From positions 372,001 through 436,000 of the forward strand of contig NZ_NPEA01000001.1 of NCBI RefSeq assembly GCF_002812205.1: a DNA stretch of 64,000 nt. The letters run 5' to 3'. Shown one piece after another: positions 56,376 through 64,000 of this stretch; the stretch's first letter is position 1, and each line of letters starts with the position of its first letter. The notes beneath the pieces were generated by a model that worked only from the letters and a program-made list of their open reading frames with translations, had not been told where the DNA came from and did no database searches. This DNA comes from Leptospira neocaledonica (GTDB taxonomy: Bacteria > Spirochaetota > Leptospiria > Leptospirales > Leptospiraceae). The translations under genes were made by a program, and so were the position numbers.

Positions 56376-58691
56376 ATGGATATCTTCTTAATCATCGTAG
56401 GAGTCATGGCTGTACTCGGAGTAATGGACTTACTCGTCGGAGTTTCCAATGACGCAGTGAACTTTACGAATTCGGCAGTCGGTTCTAGAGCGGCTTCCAG
56501 AAAAATCATCCTGATCGTTTCTGCATTCGGTATTTTACTCGGGGCATTGAGCTCCAGCGGAATGATGGAGGTCGCAAGAAAAGGGATCTTTCATCCTGAA
56601 TTTTTCAGCTTAGCCGAGTTGATGTTCTTATTTTTGGCGGTGATGGTTTCCGATATCATCCTTCTGGATTTATATAATACCTTAGGACTGCCTACCTCGA
56701 CGACTGTCTCTTTGGTTTTCGAATTATTAGGCGCCTCTTTGGTCCTGGCTCTTCTCAAAGCAGACACACTAAACGACGCATTTAAGATTATAAACTCAGA
56801 GTCCGCTTTAAAGATCATCTTCGGGATCGCACTGTCAGTGATACTCGCCTTTTTTGCCGGACTCGTCCTGATGTTCTTCTTCCGATTGATCTTCAGTTTC
56901 CGTCTAGAAAAAACAATGAGATGGTTCGGGGGAATTTTTTCGGGACTGGCAGTCACAGTTGTGATCTTCTTCATTCTACTCACCGCAATGAAGGGTTCCA
57001 CTTTCTTGAGTAAGGAAGTTTTGGCCTGGATCCAGACCAATTTTAAAACCATTCTGGCCTTAAGTTTTATAGGATTTTCCATCCTATTCCAAATCTTGAT
57101 CTTCTCCAAAGTGAACGTTTTAAAGATCGTTGTGCTATTTGGAACCGCAGCACTTGCAATGGCATTTGCAAGTAATGACCTAGTGAACTTCATAGGGGTT
57201 CCGATCGCAAGTTTACAAACTCACGAGTTGATCAAAGCAGCTAATTGGGACGCAAATACAATGGCAAGCGGCTTAGGAAAAGAAGTTCTTACGGACAATA
57301 GGCTTCTGATCGGCGCCGCCTTGATTATGATCATCGCATTATTCAAATCCAAGAAGGCAGAAACAGTCACTAGGACCGAAGTCAGCTTAGGTTCTCAAGG
57401 CGAAACAATAGAAGCTTACCAATCCAGTTTAGTAGCAAGAGTGTTCGTCCAGATCGCAGTCGGAATCTATTATCCTATAAAAAGATTTTTACCTTCTATC
57501 GTCCGAAATTGGATTGCTTCCAGATTCAAACAAAGCGGGACCTTGGAACTTGTCCGTCTACATGAGAGTGACGCGTTCGATCTATTAAGAGCATCCGTAA
57601 ATATTCTGATCGCATCGGCGCTGATTCTTGTAGGGACCATCGAAAAACTTCCTCTCTCTACCACTTTCGTTACCTTCATGGTAGCGATGGGAACTTCTCT
57701 TGCGGACGGAGCTTGGCAAAAGGAAAATGCAGTCAATCGTGTCAGCGGAGTTTTAACAGTTGTAGGCGGATGGTTTATGACTGCGGTTTTTGCCTCTTTC
57801 ACCGGTGGATTTATCGCGGCTTTATTTTATTACTTCGGCTTTGCAGCAGTAGTCGTAGTTTTAGTGTTCACATTCTTCTTGGTGATCGCATTTAATCGTA
57901 TCCACAAGAAAAGAAAGGCCGAATACGATGAGAATCTGGAAAAACTTCTACTCTTAACCAAACATCCTGAAAAAGCACTTTCTAAGTCTCTTTCTTCTTT
58001 GTTAGGAAATTTGTTATTAGCGAAGAAGGCAATGAATACACTTTCTTCCGGTTATATTGGAGGAAAGAAGAAGGACTTTAAACAGGCTTCTAAAATATTA
58101 AAGAACCTGAAAAAGAATTACGAATCTTCTATCTCCGGTTTTTTAAGTCTGGTTGATAGACATTTTGACGAGTCGGATTTCCAATCCATTCACCCTTTTA
58201 CGAATGCACTCGGTTATATTGACCGTATCACTGAAAATCTTACGAATATTCACAGGAACACCTCCGAAAAAATAGATCGTTTCCAAACAGGACTTACTAA
58301 GGACGAAAGAGAAGATCTAAAAGAATTACGCAAACTGGCGGAAGATCTTTTTGAACTTCTGGCACAGGCGGACAAGGTTCCGGGTCTCGTAGACAAGGCA
58401 AGATCGGGCAAAAAAGCAAAAGAACTTTCGGATCTCAAAGTTCGTATTTACAAAAACCAGATGAAACGTATCCGCAAGGGAGACAGCAAACTGAAATCCA
58501 GTGTAGCTTATTTTCTGGTAATAGAAGAGCTTGTGGATATTAACGAAAACTTATTTGCTCTGGCAGAAGAACTGGTCTGGGTTTTACCTTGGATTGAAAC
58601 CAAGAAGAAACAATTTGCAAAAGGAAATATCGGTCCTTCCAAGCTAGAATTCCCCAAAGCCAAAGATAAGAAGAAAAAAAAGAAGAAGTAA
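56376..58691 (+). CDS. PiT-family phosphate transporter with PhoU-like C-terminal domain
   Basis: 771 residues. The membrane part (1-530) has two Pho4 half-signatures, GVSNDAVNFTNSAVGSRA near the start and FASNDLVNFIGVPIASLQTH in the middle, and many helices. GTIEKLPLSTTFVTFMVAMG and DGAWQKENAVNRVSGVL complete the second half. About 545-745 is a soluble helical region (LLGNLLLAKKAMNTLSSGYI, SISGFLSLVDRHFDESDFQS) resembling PhoU/DUF47, which usually is a separate gene. It ends in a Lys-rich tail. Imports phosphate with Na+ or H+. The fusion suggests built-in regulation. Confidence 0.9.
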   Translation: MDIFLIIVGVMAVLGVMDLLVGVSNDAVNFTNSAVGSRAASRKIILIVSAFGILLGALSSSGMMEVARKGIFHPEFFSLAELMFLFLAVMVSDIILLDLYNTLGLPTSTTVSLVFELLGASLVLALLKADTLNDAFKIINSESALKIIFGIALSVILAFFAGLVLMFFFRLIFSFRLEKTMRWFGGIFSGLAVTVVIFFILLTAMKGSTFLSKEVLAWIQTNFKTILALSFIGFSILFQILIFSKVNVLKIVVLFGTAALAMAFASNDLVNFIGVPIASLQTHELIKAANWDANTMASGLGKEVLTDNRLLIGAALIMIIALFKSKKAETVTRTEVSLGSQGETIEAYQSSLVARVFVQIAVGIYYPIKRFLPSIVRNWIASRFKQSGTLELVRLHESDAFDLLRASVNILIASALILVGTIEKLPLSTTFVTFMVAMGTSLADGAWQKENAVNRVSGVLTVVGGWFMTAVFASFTGGFIAALFYYFGFAAVVVVLVFTFFLVIAFNRIHKKRKAEYDENLEKLLLLTKHPEKALSKSLSSLLGNLLLAKKAMNTLSSGYIGGKKKDFKQASKILKNLKKNYESSISGFLSLVDRHFDESDFQSIHPFTNALGYIDRITENLTNIHRNTSEKIDRFQTGLTKDEREDLKELRKLAEDLFELLAQADKVPGLVDKARSGKKAKELSDLKVRIYKNQMKRIRKGDSKLKSSVAYFLVIEELVDINENLFALAEELVWVLPWIETKKKQFAKGNIGPSKLEFPKAKDKKKKKKK

Positions 58692-58700
58692 GAAATCTCG

Positions 58701-58725
58701 CACGGAGTTCACAGAGGACGAGGAG
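58701..58725 (+). repeat. CACGGAG/CACAGAG-type repeat
   Basis: CACGGAGTTCACAGAGGACG, followed by AGGAG, ten bases after the phosphate-transporter stop. A related run in inverted orientation lies at 58874-58904, so the pair brackets the two palindromes between them. Similar to the run at 852-877. Confidence 0.4.
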
Positions 58726-58734
58726 ATAGAATGG

Positions 58735-58758
58735 GCAATGTTGGAATTCCAACATTGC
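58735..58758. repeat. Perfect 24-base palindrome (palindromic repeat, copy 4)
   Basis: The half-site GCAATGTTGGAA is followed at once by its reverse complement. The centre TTGGAATTCCAA ties it to the GTAGGAATTCCAAC family. It lies in the convergent gap 58692-58915 and could form a 12-bp hairpin or cruciform; no T-run follows. Confidence 0.65.
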
Positions 58759-58836
58759 GGTTCTTATTACAGAGATTCATTTAATTTGTTGCATGTAGTC
58801 AGTCTTACAGTGCGATTTGTGGAAAATCCTCAGAAC

Positions 58837-58866
58837 TATCCGATGTAGGAGTTCCTACATCGGATA
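58837..58866. repeat. 30-base near-perfect palindrome (palindromic repeat, copy 5)
   Basis: TATCCGATGTAGGAG mirrors TTCCTACATCGGATA with a mismatch only at the centre. The inner 16-mer TGTAGGAGTTCCTACA is identical to the one inside the TRAP permease gene (60641-60656, minus strand). A likely hairpin between convergent genes. Confidence 0.65.
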
Positions 58867-58873
58867 TCTAAAC

Positions 58874-58904
58874 TCTCAGTGGTCTCCGTGGCTTCTGCGC
58901 GAAA
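58874..58904 (-). repeat. CACGGAG-type repeat, inverted copy
   Basis: On the minus strand it carries GCCACGGAGACCACTGAGAG, related to the run at 58701-58725 but pointing the other way. It ends about 12 bases before the stop codon of the TRAP permease gene. Confidence 0.35.
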
Positions 58905-58915
58905 CCACTGTTCTC

Positions 58916-60904
58916 TTAACCGGAGTATTTAGAATACAGGATCGGTCCGAAAGCGGTCACAAGTAAGGTCAAAGTCAGAACAATAATCGGAATTACGATA
59001 TGTTCATGCCTTGCAAAGAAACCTTTGGTCTCTAAACTTTTATCCTCTATCAACTGCTCTCTCACTACATGTTTGGTCAACAGGTGATTGAGTGCAACCG
59101 GTGGGGTCAAATACCCCAACTCAAAGGAAACAAGTGCAGTCATCCAGAAATTCAAAGGATGGATCCCGTTTGCCTTTGCGATCGGATACAAGGTTACTGA
59201 AACCAAGATCACAGCACCGTAAGGGTCCATCAACATTCCGATAATCACAAGTGCGAAAGTAAGAATGAGCATTGCAGACAATGGAGAACCAAGATGAGTC
59301 GGGAATAGATTGATCACTTCCGATCTTTCGAAAACCCCGCCCATAGATGCAGACATTCCCATCAAAAGAAGAAGAGCTCCTAAGTGAGAGCCGGCATCGT
59401 AGGAAGTTCTGGCAAGTTCAACTTCTTCCGTATGAGTTTCTCCATTCTCCAATTTTTCCTTTTTGGAAATACGATAGTCGATGAATAATAAAGCAAGCAT
59501 CGCAATCGGAAGAATATAAGGAGCGGTTCTCTCGTCGAAATGAGTTCCGAGCGCAAGAACAATCGTCAAAACGATCGCAACGGAGATCACTAAATAAACC
59601 GAAAACGATTTCAGCGCTTTTAAAGATTTACCTAAAGCATCTTGTTCGGGACGAATCTTCCAGGATTCGGTTCTACTAAACCAGCTAACAATCAAGAAGA
59701 AGGTAGTCGATAAAGCAAATACTCTCCATCCCCAATAGAATAATTCATCAGTGGTAACTTCCAAGTTTAAGGAAGCTACGATCACAACGAGTAAACAAGG
59801 AGGTAAAACAACTCCCAAACTTCCAGACATTGCAGTAGCAGCTAATGCTCTTTCTTGGCTTGCACCTGCCCTTCTCAATTCTTTGAAGATGGTAGCTCCT
59901 AATGCAAGAACTACGATTCCGGAAGCTCCACTATAGGCAGTAGGAAGAGCAGCAACCACAACTACAATCACCGCCATAAGCTCGGAAGGGAATTTCCAAG
60001 GGTTTAATAAGTCGAAAAATCTTCTGCCTAAGGATGTATCTCTCAATAGAATACCGGTCCATACATACAAACCGATCTGGATATACAAGGAAGCATGTGC
60101 GGTCAATTTCTGGAGATAGATTGCAAGTCCTGCCGGATGATGTTCCAGTAAGAAAAAGTACAAACCGCAGATAATCGACATCCAAGCATAAAGAGGAACA
60201 CATAATAATGCGTTGGAAAGTTTTGTATTCTGCTTACCTTCTCCATTTTTAAAAAGAGGGTTTTTTAAATTATAAAAGTTTAATCCAGCTAAAAGAATCA
60301 GTCCGAGAACCCAAAGCACCTGGATCTGAGCCTCCACACCTTTTTGAAGAGGATACATGAACGCAGCAGAAACCATGATGATGGAATTTGCGATGATCTG
60401 GCTCCATTCGGTGATCTTTTCCTCTTTAGAGTTTTCTGGATTTCGAAGAGCGATATGATATCTTCTGGTAGTGGAAACTGTTCCTGCTACGAGCAGAAGT
60501 ACCACCATCGTCATAGGAATATAATCGATGGCCGAGATAGTAAGCCAAGAAAGCCTACGCTCGAATCCACAATATAATTTCTGTCCTGTAGTAAGAGAGC
60601 CCGCGAGCTTCTCCAACTCCAATTGTGTTTCGGTGGGTCCTGTAGGAACTCCTACATTCTTCCCGCCAGTTGTATCTCCAAGACCGATATCGTCCAAAGC
60701 GTCCATATCCGCTTGGCTGACTTCCGCCTTTGTATCCGCTTCCGCATTCGGATCGACGACACAAACATTTCGGATCATTGCATAGTTCGGCCAAATACTG
60801 CCGCCTAAGCCGAGTAACCTAGCTTGTACTAGCTGGCTTCCACTTTGAACAAGGGGTACGAATAAAAAGAATAATACCGCCCAGGAAACGATTTTTCTCC
60901 ACAT
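58916..60904 (-). CDS. TRAP transporter fused small-large permease (QM)
   Basis: 662 residues. Residues 1-30: membrane helix (VSWAVLFFLFVPLVQSG). About 45-110: hydrophilic acidic linker with NVGVPT at 83-88, encoded by a palindromic repeat. About 125-290: four-helix DctQ-like part. About 300-660: DctM-like permease with AVIVVVVAALPTAYSGASGI, SGSLGVVLPPCLLVVIVA, IIGMLMDPYGAVILVSVTLY and SFELGYLTPPVALNHLL. TRAP carriers use a Na+ gradient and a periplasmic binding protein, here the gene at 60989. With the lipoprotein at 62051 it forms the T-P-QM set known from Treponema pallidum. Confidence 0.9.
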   Translation of the reverse strand: MWRKIVSWAVLFFLFVPLVQSGSQLVQARLLGLGGSIWPNYAMIRNVCVVDPNAEADTKAEVSQADMDALDDIGLGDTTGGKNVGVPTGPTETQLELEKLAGSLTTGQKLYCGFERRLSWLTISAIDYIPMTMVVLLLVAGTVSTTRRYHIALRNPENSKEEKITEWSQIIANSIIMVSAAFMYPLQKGVEAQIQVLWVLGLILLAGLNFYNLKNPLFKNGEGKQNTKLSNALLCVPLYAWMSIICGLYFFLLEHHPAGLAIYLQKLTAHASLYIQIGLYVWTGILLRDTSLGRRFFDLLNPWKFPSELMAVIVVVVAALPTAYSGASGIVVLALGATIFKELRRAGASQERALAATAMSGSLGVVLPPCLLVVIVASLNLEVTTDELFYWGWRVFALSTTFFLIVSWFSRTESWKIRPEQDALGKSLKALKSFSVYLVISVAIVLTIVLALGTHFDERTAPYILPIAMLALLFIDYRISKKEKLENGETHTEEVELARTSYDAGSHLGALLLLMGMSASMGGVFERSEVINLFPTHLGSPLSAMLILTFALVIIGMLMDPYGAVILVSVTLYPIAKANGIHPLNFWMTALVSFELGYLTPPVALNHLLTKHVVREQLIEDKSLETKGFFARHEHIVIPIIVLTLTLLVTAFGPILYSKYSG
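60641..60656 (-). repeat. Palindromic repeat copy 6, inside a coding region
   Basis: TGTAGGAGTTCCTACA on the minus strand, the same 16-mer as at 58844-58859. It lies in frame in the TRAP permease gene and encodes VGVPT in a linker between the first membrane helix and the DctQ part. Confidence 0.65.
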
Positions 60905-60945
60905 AGAATATCCTCTGGAATCTGCGATTGATTGATATAAGAGTA

Positions 60946-60965
60946 GCGGGAAAGAATTTTCCCGC
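60946..60965. promoter_or_regulatory. Hairpin between TRAP binding-protein and permease genes
   Basis: GCGGGAAA and TTTCCCGC form a perfect 8-bp stem with a four-base loop, in the 84-base gap between the two genes. A T-run (60967-60972) follows on the plus strand only. On the coding (minus) strand it could protect the upstream mRNA end or cause partial termination, giving more binding protein than permease. Confidence 0.5.
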
Positions 60966-60988
60966 CTTTTTTATGTTAGTTTTGGAAA

Positions 60989-61996
60989 TTATTCCAGGTT
61001 ATCGGCGCACTCAGCGGCTTCTTTATCCGCACTGCAACGAACCCTTTTCATTAATTTCAGAATGGTTGGATGATATACTTTTTTGTCTCTCAGCCTAATT
61101 CTAACTTCTCTGAATTTTTCGAAATAGTTCTTTTGAAGATCTTTTGGAACTTCTATCCAATACTTAGCTGGGATTTCTTGCTCCGCCTTTTTAGTAAGAG
61201 AAAGCATTGCATCAAATTGAGTAGCCGCCCATGCTCTGGAAGTGTTTCCAAAACCTTCTGCAAAATCCTTGTGGCGAGCTACAATTTGGAAGGTCAATTG
61301 CCCGATAGGAAAACGAACGATTCCACCATTCGGAGAAATTCCTTTCATGAGTTCCAAAGGTTTGATCCCGATTGCCGGAGAATAACAAGCATCCGCTCTT
61401 CCGTTATTAAAAATACCTGCAAAAGTAGCGATCTCAGCAGGAACCATAGAAGCTCCTACAATATCCACCATTGTAGTGGCAGCTTGGTCATAAGTTAAAG
61501 TAGCGATTTTTCTACCTGCCAAGTCCTTGATATCTTTCAAGTTTTTGTCTCTTAATAAAAGATAAACTGCTCCACCAGGGAACATAGCCATGGTCTCGTA
61601 ATCGCCGTCAGTATTCAGTTCTCTTACTTTAGGATTTGATAATGCTTCGATTGTTTTGCGTAGAAGGTCATAACTTGGCAATGCACCGATCGCTTCGATG
61701 GATCCTGATTCATGCACATAACTTCTTACTCTAAGAGAAGTTAAGAATGCCATATTACATTTTCCGGCTTTGAAGTCGGAATTTGCCACAACTTCGTCAG
61801 TATAAGCTTTTAGATCCAGGCGAATTCCCCAGGTTAAAGCTTGTGCTTGGTATCTTTGTGCCGCTTTAAACACATCTCCGTGTGCGCCGGAAGGATCGAA
61901 TACACACATGGATCGATCCACCGTCTCCGCTGCTCCCACGCCTACGGACATCCAAGTCCCAAGAATGATTACCGATAGAATGAGAAACTTCTTCAT
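60989..61996 (-). CDS. TRAP-type periplasmic solute-binding protein
   Basis: 335 residues from ATG 61996, with AAGGAG eight bases upstream; the extra 14 codons of a longer frame are hydrophilic and precede the signal. Signal peptide about 1-23 (LILSVIILGTWMSVGVGAAE). Two-lobed binding-protein look: CVFDPSGAHGDVF, NSDFKAGKCNMAFLTSLRV, LAGRKIATLTYDQAATTMVD and IFNNGRADACYSPAIGI. Cys at about 31, 74 and the CSADKEAAEC tail may form disulfides. It belongs to a distinct branch of TRAP binding proteins, like TatP of T. pallidum. The ligand is unknown; hydrophobic ligands are suspected for that group. Confidence 0.85.
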   Translation of the reverse strand: MKKFLILSVIILGTWMSVGVGAAETVDRSMCVFDPSGAHGDVFKAAQRYQAQALTWGIRLDLKAYTDEVVANSDFKAGKCNMAFLTSLRVRSYVHESGSIEAIGALPSYDLLRKTIEALSNPKVRELNTDGDYETMAMFPGGAVYLLLRDKNLKDIKDLAGRKIATLTYDQAATTMVDIVGASMVPAEIATFAGIFNNGRADACYSPAIGIKPLELMKGISPNGGIVRFPIGQLTFQIVARHKDFAEGFGNTSRAWAATQFDAMLSLTKKAEQEIPAKYWIEVPKDLQKNYFEKFREVRIRLRDKKVYHPTILKLMKRVRCSADKEAAECADNLE

Positions 61997-62050
61997 ATAG
62001 TTTTTTCTCCTTAAGGTCCCTTTTTTTTCGTTTTCCACCCAAGAACCCGC

Positions 62051-63049
62051 TCAAAGATCTTTTAACAGATCGTCTTCTTCTTTATTGTTTTTCTTTTTTC
62101 CCGGGAAAGAGGAGAAATTAATCGGTCCCCTATGTCCGGTCTCTTTCATCCAAATTTTATCAGATTCATGACGAGATAAATTTTCCGCAAAAGCTTCCAA
62201 GAAAAGATATTCTTTCTTTGCAGGTATTTGGCTAAGAACTTTAGAATGTTCTAATATAAGTTTTTTGATCTTTTCTACGTCGCCTTTTCCGGCAGCGGCT
62301 TGGATCTGGAAGGCTCTAGACATACGAACTCCGGCTTGATCGCCTTGTTTGACTGCCTCTTCCATTTGTTTATTAGCATCCTTTCCCTCAGGAGTTGCAC
62401 CTGGAACTGAAAGCCATACTACAGCTTCCAATGCCAAAGGAGTTCCCCACCATTTTTTAGAATCTAAACATTTAGATCCGCCTGCAACTACGCTAGGCAC
62501 TTCGCGAGTGATCCCCGCATATCCTTGAGAAGCAAAATCATGAAGAATAGCCAATAATCCGGAAGAAAGTCCTACTAAATAGTATAACTCTTCGTGTTCG
62601 CTGATAGAAGGACATTTTCCATTCCATTCTCCAAAGTATTGGAGAAATCTATTATGCGCGTCCCCGTATCTTTTTGCGGCTATCCCATGGTAACGAATCT
62701 GTCTTGCCTGGTTGTCCAGAGCTTCTTCTCCCTTACCCTTGCGGACTGCAGCGATATACAAAAGTTCCGCTTCCTGTGCCTGTTTTTCCGCACACATTCC
62801 TGCTCCCATTTGAGCTACCATCGTAGCTAATTCCACGGAAGCTCCAGTTCTTTCGAAAGAAGATACTAAAGGTCCAAGTGCAGTTCCTCCATTACAGATC
62901 GCATCCAAGTCGTCAGAAGCTAGATAATGAGGGACCAAATGGTCTTGGGCATAAGAGTTTAAAGTTGTACCGGTAACTCTATATACGATGGAACAGTTTG
63001 CCAGGGTAATTGTAACAATCGTTACAAAAAAAAGGATTCGTTTATTCAT
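62051..63049 (-). CDS. TPR-type TRAP-associated lipoprotein (TatT-like T component)
   Basis: 332 residues. Spirochete lipobox TITLANC, Cys19. All-helical mature part with TPR-like helical pairs (EAELLYIAAVRKGKGEEALD, RFLQYFGEWNGKCPSISEHE, VEKIKKLILEHSKVL). N-terminal YLASDDLDAICNGGTALGPL fits the start of the T-component family. In T. pallidum, TatT is a trimeric TPR lipoprotein that docks on the TRAP binding protein. Here it is followed 54 bases later by that gene and then by the permease. The C-terminus is charged (KKKNNKEEDDLLKDL). Confidence 0.78.
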   Translation of the reverse strand: MNKRILFFVTIVTITLANCSIVYRVTGTTLNSYAQDHLVPHYLASDDLDAICNGGTALGPLVSSFERTGASVELATMVAQMGAGMCAEKQAQEAELLYIAAVRKGKGEEALDNQARQIRYHGIAAKRYGDAHNRFLQYFGEWNGKCPSISEHEELYYLVGLSSGLLAILHDFASQGYAGITREVPSVVAGGSKCLDSKKWWGTPLALEAVVWLSVPGATPEGKDANKQMEEAVKQGDQAGVRMSRAFQIQAAAGKGDVEKIKKLILEHSKVLSQIPAKKEYLFLEAFAENLSRHESDKIWMKETGHRGPINFSSFPGKKKNNKEEDDLLKDL

Positions 63050-63180
63050 TTTATTTCGGGGGTTATTTTTACTTAGAATTATGGGGGATTCTGGAAGAAC
63101 GTACAGAAGGGATTTACTTCGTCCAATATTTTTTTTCTAATGAGCGTTTTATTTTATGGTGCAGTGTTTCCTAAAAACAA

Positions 63181-64000
63181 TCAGCTCACTGGAGAAGTGA
63201 CCCGGATCTTTTCTATAAGAGATACTGTCTCTTGGTCAGGTTCCACACCTAATTCTTTTTTCAGGATCTTCTTCATATCTTCGAATTTGCGCAAAGCTTC
63301 GTTTTTACGATCTAAAGATTGTAAAGACTCAAAGTGAAATCTCCAAGCCCTTTCATCCAGATCATCCAAACGTATCCAACTTTCCGAATCGGAAAGTAGA
63401 GAATTAGCATCCCCTGCTTTTTGGGAATACTCGCATAAGATTCTATAAATTTCGATTAGGTTCTTGCGCAGATATTCACGTTTTAGTTCTGATTCAGGGA
63501 AATACAGATCGAATTCGAAAAAATCTCCCGTATAAAGCTCTTGTGCTTCTCTATAGGATTGTACTGCTTCTTCTTCTTTTTTGTTTCGAAGTAACTTTCC
63601 GGCAGTCTCAAACTTTCTCTCGAATTCCACAAAGTCCGCTTCTACTAATTCAGGATGGAAGAATAATCTATCTTCTGCGAATACGACCGCTTCCGGATTT
63701 CCTAAAATTTTACGGAGACGGAAAAGTAACGCATGTAGGCTGTTCAGAGCATTTTTCTCGGACATTCCTGGCCAAAGATTTTCTAATAATTCTTCCTTAT
63801 GTACACCTTTTCCAAAACGTACTAACAAAAGTTTAATGAGTTTGAGTAGTTTTTTCTTACTGGAATATTCAGCTGCAGGGATCTTCTTCCCATCCAAATC
63901 CAATTCTAATGGACCTAAAGCTCTTACGCTCAATTTTTTAGGGTTACGGTTTTTCTCTTTGAGACCTTTGGATTCGGAACCTTCTCCAGTTAAGTCTTTC
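63181..64000 (-). CDS. BTAD-type transcriptional regulator, 5' end beyond the window
   Basis: The frame is open to the right edge with no stop; the only in-window start would be TTG 63933. The preceding codons ([20 protein letters not shown]) read as a linker, so the protein probably has a further N-terminal part outside. Seen here: a winged-helix OmpR-like DNA-binding domain ([49 protein letters not shown]), then a helical bacterial transcriptional activator domain ([49 protein letters not shown]). It lies upstream of the TatT-like gene on the same strand, 131 bases apart, and could regulate it. Confidence 0.82.
   Translation of the reverse strand, partial: KDLTGEGSESKGLKEKNRNPKKLSVRALGPLELDLDGKKIPAAEYSSKKKLLKLIKLLLVRFGKGVHKEELLENLWPGMSEKNALNSLHALLFRLRKILGNPEAVVFAEDRLFFHPELVEADFVEFERKFETAGKLLRNKKEEEAVQSYREAQELYTGDFFEFDLYFPESELKREYLRKNLIEIYRILCEYSQKAGDANSLLSDSESWIRLDDLDERAWRFHFESLQSLDRKNEALRKFEDMKKILKKELGVEPDQETVSLIEKIRVTSPVS

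Noticed and set aside
61070..61498. 142-residue plus-strand ORF
   Set aside because: Antisense shadow of the TRAP binding-protein gene.
1..64000. CRISPR array, tRNA or rRNA gene, insertion sequence, prophage
   Set aside because: No regularly spaced repeats, no cloverleaf in any gap, no transposase, integrase or phage protein found by reading.

Overview
The window is chromosomal DNA from a spirochete of the genus Leptospira. The support is the gene content and style: spirochete-type lipoprotein signals ending in N-C or Y-C, kinases of the HisKA_2 type (IHHRVKNN), a spirochete TPR-associated TRAP transporter, a Pgs-type poly-gamma-glutamate locus, an LptD, and short GTAGGAATTCCAAC-like palindromes between genes. 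No rRNA, tRNA, CRISPR array, transposase or phage gene was seen. Coding density is high. No gap exceeds 300 bases; the longest (about 220-235 bases) are 7610-7837, 29730-29946, 56143-56375 and 58692-58915.

Left part (1-23.2 kb) is mostly housekeeping. A TPR protein and asnS run leftward. A rightward unit holds folD, a degenerate acetyl-xylan-esterase-like protein, cysS and an rlmB-like methyltransferase, followed by a lipase-like lipoprotein. From 22.0 kb down to 7.8 kb lies a long leftward series: hisD, panC, mfd, a lipoprotein, uppP, lptD, a polyprenyl glycosylphosphotransferase, gatC, gatA, hisF. It mixes amino-acid and vitamin synthesis, repair, envelope building and tRNA amidation. xthA and a small unknown gene converge on a shared hairpin at 22.85 kb.

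Middle part (23.3-46.6 kb) is rich in signalling. It has a REC-GGDEF diguanylate cyclase, a Csp-like cysteine-rich copper protein, and a kinase / single-domain regulator / REC-PAS-kinase set. Next comes a rightward four-gene overlapping unit (29.9-38.3 kb): a transmembrane class III nucleotide cyclase, a FecR-domain protein with five beta-sandwich repeats, a DUF5683-like membrane protein and a large beta-helix lipoprotein. Leftward genes follow: a DUF1566 lipoprotein, an Uup-like ABC-F ATPase, two PAS/HisKA_2 kinases, a lipoprotein hydrolase and a one-domain cyclic-nucleotide-binding protein.

Right part (46.6-64 kb) holds a DUF445 membrane protein with a small partner and a hydrolase. A leftward unit then links a PAS histidine kinase and a PAS-SpoIIE phosphatase to pgsB-pgsC-pgsW (poly-gamma-glutamate synthesis, no pgsA here). 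After that come an FKBP and RRM pair, a PiT phosphate transporter with a PhoU-like tail, and a TRAP transporter (T lipoprotein, P binding protein, fused QM permease). The permease contains a copy of the palindrome read in frame as NVGVPT. A BTAD-type regulator runs off the right edge.

Most unusual points: the palindrome family and its in-frame copy, the kinase-phosphatase-pgsBCW unit, the cyclase-FecR-DUF5683-lipoprotein unit, the esterase-like protein that has lost its catalytic Ser and His, and the Csp-like protein.
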